A DNA stretch of 10,796 nt from the NCBI GenBank assembly GCA_035307785.1, contig DATGHS010000122.1, positions 1 to 10,796 on the forward strand, written 5' to 3'. Positions within the stretch are counted from its first letter, which is position 1; every line of letters starts with the position of its first letter. Below the pieces are notes generated by a model that was given only the letters and a program-made list of their open reading frames with translations, was not told the DNA's origin and ran no database searches. Origin of the DNA: DATGHS01 sp035307785. Its GTDB lineage: Bacteria; Planctomycetota; Planctomycetia; Gemmatales; Gemmataceae. A program made the position numbers and the translations under genes. Below are positions 7,362-10,796 of this stretch, piece after piece.

Positions 7362-7370
7362 AATGCAGCG

Positions 7371-7416
7371 GTCAGAAGTGAGAAGTCAGTACTCTAACTT
7401 CTGACTTCTTTCTTTT
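7371..7416 (+). terminator. Hairpin with T-rich tail, built from inverted heptamer repeats
   Basis: Just after the TGA at 7361, AGAAGTCAG (7381-7389) pairs with CTGACTTCT (7401-7409) across an 11-nt loop and is followed by TTTCTTTT. A second, overlapping 9-bp pairing is possible: GTCAGAAGT (7371-7379) with ACTTCTGAC (7397-7405). The left side consists of three degenerate heptamers (GTCAGAA, GTGAGAA, GTCAGTA), and the right side carries their complement. It probably acts as an intrinsic terminator separating the two paralogues; the tail is T-rich rather than an unbroken T run. Confidence 0.6.
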
Positions 7417-7441
7417 CGATTTCACTTTTCTCCGCCCACGA

Positions 7442-7475
7442 TTTGCGAAAGCCCATCCGGCAAGCTAGGATTGAG
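7442..7475 (+). promoter_or_regulatory. Conserved promoter-like block upstream of the second kinase–tubulin gene
   Basis: TTTGC at 7442-7446 and GCAAGCTA at 7460-7467 match the block before the first copy with identical internal spacing, followed by ATTG. In a sigma-70 reading, TTGCGA (7443-7448) and TAGGAT (7466-7471) each match four of six consensus bases with a 17-nt spacer. GCAAGCTA ends 84 nt before the ATG at 7552, downstream of the terminator-like hairpin, so the second copy probably has its own promoter. Confidence 0.5.
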
Positions 7476-7551
7476 GTACGTTTCACTCCTTTGCGGTTCG
7501 CCCCAGATCGGCTGGAGTTACCGATCGCGGCGACGTTCCAGGTAGCCACGC

Positions 7552-10500
7552 ATGGCCATCCGGCTTGAGCCTGAAAACGAAATCCTGCCCGGCTATCGCT
7601 TATTGGAGCGGCTCGGCAGCGGCGGCTTTGGCGAAGTCTGGAAGGCCGAGGCCCCCGGCGGCTTGCTGAAAGCCGTCAAGATCCTGCACGATGCCTTGGA
7701 GCCCAATGGTAACGGAACCGCACAACGAGCCGAACAGGAACTCAATGCCCTCAAGCGCGTGCAGGCGGTCCGCCATCCTTATCTTCTTTCCCTCGAACGC
7801 TACGACATTCTCGACGGCCGGCTGGTGATCGTTACCGAGCTGGCCGATTGCAACCTTTGGGACCGCTTTCTCGAATACCGCAACAAACGCCAGGCCGGCA
7901 TCCCGCGCGATGACTTGCTCGGTTACATGCAGGAAGCCGCCGAAGTCCTGGACTTGATGAACGATAAGTACCAGCTTCAGCATCTCGACATCAAGCCGCA
8001 AAACCTGTTTCTGGTTCATGATCATGTGAAGGTCGCCGACTTTGGGCTGGTCACCGACTTGAGCGTGGTAACCACCGATCAAGAAGGCGCGGCGACACCG
8101 GTTTACGCGGCGCCGGAAACGTTTGAAGGCAAGATCTCTCCATTCTGCGATCAGTACAGTCTGGCCATCGTCTACCAGGAGTTGCTCACTGGCAAACGGC
8201 CATTCCCGGCGAGCAACATGCAGCAGCTCATCACGCAGCATTTGCAGGCCGCGCCGGACTTATCTGCGTTGCCGCCGAGCGACCGAGCGGCCGTGGCACG
8301 CGCACTGGCGAAAGCGCCGGATCAGCGCCACGGCAGCTGTCTCGCTTTGGTGCGTGCCTTGCAAGCCGGGGGGGCCACCGCGCAACTGCCGGCTCCCATG
8401 CCGAGCCGGGCTGCGCTTCTTCCCGAGGTTCTCGCACCGACTGCCAATTGGAACGAAACGCCGCCCACCCACATTCTGTTCCGCCAGGAAATGGAACCAT
8501 CCGGCGGCGAGGCAGCGACCGCGCAAAAAGCACCGCCGGAACAAACCGGCGACGGCGTGTTGTTCCCGGCTCTCATCATCGGCATCGGCCAGGTGGGCCT
8601 GGATGTGATCCAGCGCGCCCGGCAAGCGTTGCTCAATCGTTTCGGACAACTCAAGAAGCTGCCGAATATCCGCTTCCTGTTTATCGACACCGATCCCGAA
8701 ACGACGGACAAGGCAGTGACTTCCCAGACGCTGTTGCCGCTGTCGGCGGATGAGGTTTATGTCGCGCGCCTGAACCGGCCCGGCCATTACCTCAAGCCGC
8801 GCCGCAATGGCCGCAGCATCATTGAAGGTTGGTTCGATTCCCAATTGCTTTACCGCATCAAACCTGGCAATCCACAAACGCAAGGGCTGCGCGCGCTGGG
8901 CCGCCTGGCATTTTGCGATCATTACCGCGCGCTGGAGCAAAAAATTCAGGCCGACCTGGAAGCCTGCACCAATTCCGAAGCACTGGAAATGGCGGGCATG
9001 CAGACGCAGCTCAGCCTGCGCTCGAATCGGCCACGTATTTTTTTGGTGGCCGGCCTCGGCGGCGGCACCGGCAGCGGCATGGTCCTCGACATGGCCTACG
9101 CGGTTCGCCATCGTTTGAAACGGATGGGCTATGAAAACCCCGACATCAGCGGCCTGTTGTTGCTGCCCACGTGGAGCGGGCCGACGTGTCGGCCGCTCGC
9201 GATGGGCAACGCGTTCGCCGCACTCACGGAACTGAATCATTTCAGCATGCCCGGCGTGCCGTACACTGCTTGCATTGACGACAAAGAACTGACGCTGTTC
9301 GACCACGGTTCCCCCTTCAGCCGCTTCAGTCTGATCCCCATTCGCGGGCCACAGGAGCAAACGAATGAGCCGGTGGGCATTGACACCGCCGCCGGGTTCC
9401 TCTGGCGCAGCTTGATTACACCGTTTGGCCGCTCGGCCGACGATTGCCGCGAGCAAATTCGCGCCCTCCCAGGAGTCACGCCCGACCCCATGGTCATTGC
9501 CGGACAGACCTTTGGTCTGCACGCACTCACCTGGCCGCGCCGGACCCTCCTCGAACTTACGGCTCGTTGGATCTGCTTCCAAATGCTGGAGAAATGGCTT
9601 GCTTCCGACAGCCGGCGCGTGCAACCCGCGGTCCGCGACTGGCTTCAAAACCAGTGGCAAGAACAGCAATGTTCGCCGGAAATTCTGCTCTCCTGCTTCC
9701 AACAGACCTGTGAACAGATTTTAGGGCGAAGTATTGAGTCGTTTGTTCAATCGCTCGTCGATCCGCTCACGCCCAAGAGCCGCTGGTCCCGCACAGCGTA
9801 CGATCCGGCATCAGTCTGGCAAACGCTGGGGCAGGTCGGCCAGCTGGTCGGCGCTCACCACGAATTCGGCGGCAACCGGCAACCGGGACAGTTCGAAGAC
9901 GCGCTGCTCGCCGCCAGCGAAGCCATCGGCAAGGAATGGGAAGTGAAGCTGATGCGGCTCGCCGTCTGCCTGATCGAGCAGCCCGACTTCCGCCTGGTCG
10001 GGGCCGAGGCAGCCATTGCCGGCCTTCAAGAAGTGCTCTCACGAGTGTTGGAGCATCTCGAACCGGAAGGCAGAACGCAGCTGGAACGCTCCGATGAGGC
10101 CTACGAGCGCTTGCAGCATCTCCTGGCCCAAGATAGCCGGCGCAAAGAAGCAGCCCAGGTCGCGGAATTGCTTCGCGCCTATGCGCTGTATCGCTATCAA
10201 TGGCTGCTGCTGCGGCATGCGAGCCGCGTCTTTACCCGGTTGCGCGATCGCATGGCCGATGCGCAGAAGGATGTCGGTTATTGCCGGCAACGGCTTTCGC
10301 ATCTGCACAAGCAATTCGATCCCGGCCCACCGCCGCACACGCCATCGGGCTGCTTGCTGCCGGAAGGCTGTCGCACGCTCGAAGAAGCCGTGCAACTCTG
10401 TCTGCAGTCGCTTTCGGCCGACGAGATTCAGGACCTCGACCGCCAAATGCAAGCGATGATCGAGCAGCAATTCACGGCGCTCATTCACGTCTGCTTGACG

Positions 10501-10796
10501 TCTTCCGACCTGACGGTGAACTTGCAGTCGGCGATGTTTCAATTGGCGGTCAAACACATGTCGGCACGCATGAATGAAGTGGACGTGGCCGGCCTATTCC
10601 TGAGCCGCTATGCCGATCCGGAGCGGGCCGCGCGCAAGATCACCAAGGCGTTTACCGATTCCGAATCGACTCTGGAAGCGCTGGACGCGCCGCCCGACAG
10701 CGTGCACATGATCGCGCTGCCCGAAGGCCCGGCCCGCGAATCGTTTGTCGAGCTGGTGCAGCAAAGCCTGCCCGGCGCGCAGCCCTTCATCACACA
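7552..10796 (+). CDS. Ser/Thr kinase–tubulin-like fusion protein, second copy, 3' end beyond the window
   Basis: An open frame of 1081 complete codons runs from the ATG at 7552 to the window edge; alignment with the first copy suggests only about 55 residues are missing. Kinase domain at about 13-270: Gly loop GSGGFG (22-27), Lys43, HLDIKPQN (144-151; Asp146, non-RD), DFG (163-165), APE (187-189) and helix-F Asp200. The linker at about 272-333 is Pro/Ala-rich and unlike that of the first copy. The tubulin-like domain carries LIIGIGQVG (T1-like), FIDTDPETT (T2-like) and GGGTGSG at 503-509. The whole chain is co-linear with the first copy, including TAAGFLWRSLITPFGRSADD, the WLQNQWQEQQ region and the LLPEG...DLDRQ segment near the C-terminus. 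By eye the kinase is much closer to the first copy than the tubulin-like and C-terminal parts are. AGGT lies about 8 nt before the ATG. It is probably a tandem duplicate and may act with the first copy. Confidence 0.93.
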   Translation, partial: MAIRLEPENEILPGYRLLERLGSGGFGEVWKAEAPGGLLKAVKILHDALEPNGNGTAQRAEQELNALKRVQAVRHPYLLSLERYDILDGRLVIVTELADCNLWDRFLEYRNKRQAGIPRDDLLGYMQEAAEVLDLMNDKYQLQHLDIKPQNLFLVHDHVKVADFGLVTDLSVVTTDQEGAATPVYAAPETFEGKISPFCDQYSLAIVYQELLTGKRPFPASNMQQLITQHLQAAPDLSALPPSDRAAVARALAKAPDQRHGSCLALVRALQAGGATAQLPAPMPSRAALLPEVLAPTANWNETPPTHILFRQEMEPSGGEAATAQKAPPEQTGDGVLFPALIIGIGQVGLDVIQRARQALLNRFGQLKKLPNIRFLFIDTDPETTDKAVTSQTLLPLSADEVYVARLNRPGHYLKPRRNGRSIIEGWFDSQLLYRIKPGNPQTQGLRALGRLAFCDHYRALEQKIQADLEACTNSEALEMAGMQTQLSLRSNRPRIFLVAGLGGGTGSGMVLDMAYAVRHRLKRMGYENPDISGLLLLPTWSGPTCRPLAMGNAFAALTELNHFSMPGVPYTACIDDKELTLFDHGSPFSRFSLIPIRGPQEQTNEPVGIDTAAGFLWRSLITPFGRSADDCREQIRALPGVTPDPMVIAGQTFGLHALTWPRRTLLELTARWICFQMLEKWLASDSRRVQPAVRDWLQNQWQEQQCSPEILLSCFQQTCEQILGRSIESFVQSLVDPLTPKSRWSRTAYDPASVWQTLGQVGQLVGAHHEFGGNRQPGQFEDALLAASEAIGKEWEVKLMRLAVCLIEQPDFRLVGAEAAIAGLQEVLSRVLEHLEPEGRTQLERSDEAYERLQHLLAQDSRRKEAAQVAELLRAYALYRYQWLLLRHASRVFTRLRDRMADAQKDVGYCRQRLSHLHKQFDPGPPPHTPSGCLLPEGCRTLEEAVQLCLQSLSADEIQDLDRQMQAMIEQQFTALIHVCLTSSDLTVNLQSAMFQLAVKHMSARMNEVDVAGLFLSRYADPERAARKITKAFTDSESTLEALDAPPDSVHMIALPEGPARESFVELVQQSLPGAQPFIT

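Noticed and set aside
8260..9702. 480-aa open frame on the minus strand opposite the second kinase–tubulin gene
   Set aside because: Same reason: antisense shadow of a well-supported coding frame, with no domain or ribosome binding site of its own.
1..10796. CRISPR array, tRNA/rRNA gene, insertion sequence or prophage
   Set aside because: No regularly spaced direct repeats, cloverleaf-like sequence, transposase/integrase motifs or terminal inverted repeats were seen on either strand.

Overview
The window looks like a chromosomal stretch of a planctomycete (Pirellulales-type). This is an inference from gene content: several Hanks-type Ser/Thr kinases side by side, a sigma-70 ECF factor with a zinc-finger anti-sigma, very large kinase–tubulin-like fusion proteins, moderately high GC and weak Shine-Dalgarno sites. 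I see no rRNA, tRNA, CRISPR array, transposase or phage gene.

Layout from left to right. (1) A minus-strand pair: an ECF sigma factor (494-1033) followed by a membrane-anchored zf-HC2 anti-sigma factor that runs off the left edge (1-443). (2) A divergent 217-bp gap with promoter-like sequence for both directions. (3) A plus-strand stand-alone kinase of non-RD type (HCD in the catalytic loop; 1251-2219). (4) A minus-strand RD kinase with a Pro/Ala-rich N-terminal extension (2216-3661); its stop overlaps the stop of the previous gene tail to tail. (5) A plus-strand protein of about 1162 aa (3873-7361): N-terminal non-RD kinase, Pro-rich linker, tubulin/FtsZ-like domain with a perfect GGGTGSG signature, and a long helical C-terminal part. 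(6) A 190-bp gap with a hairpin/T-rich terminator built from inverted heptamer repeats, then a promoter-like block. (7) A second, co-linear paralogue of the same kinase–tubulin fusion (7552 to beyond the right edge).

How they may work together (inference). The sigma/anti-sigma pair is a transmembrane stress or envelope switch. The two kinase–tubulin proteins look like a tandem duplication and could form a GTP-binding, possibly co-assembling, cytoskeletal or membrane-associated scaffold that carries its own kinase activity. The stand-alone non-RD kinase belongs to the same kinase lineage as the fused domains. The most notable non-coding signal is a block conserved in sequence and internal spacing (TTTGC, then GCAAGCTA 18 bases after its first T, then ATTG) 74-85 bp upstream of both fusion genes, with a looser version upstream of the stand-alone kinase. 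This suggests common transcription of the three plus-strand genes.
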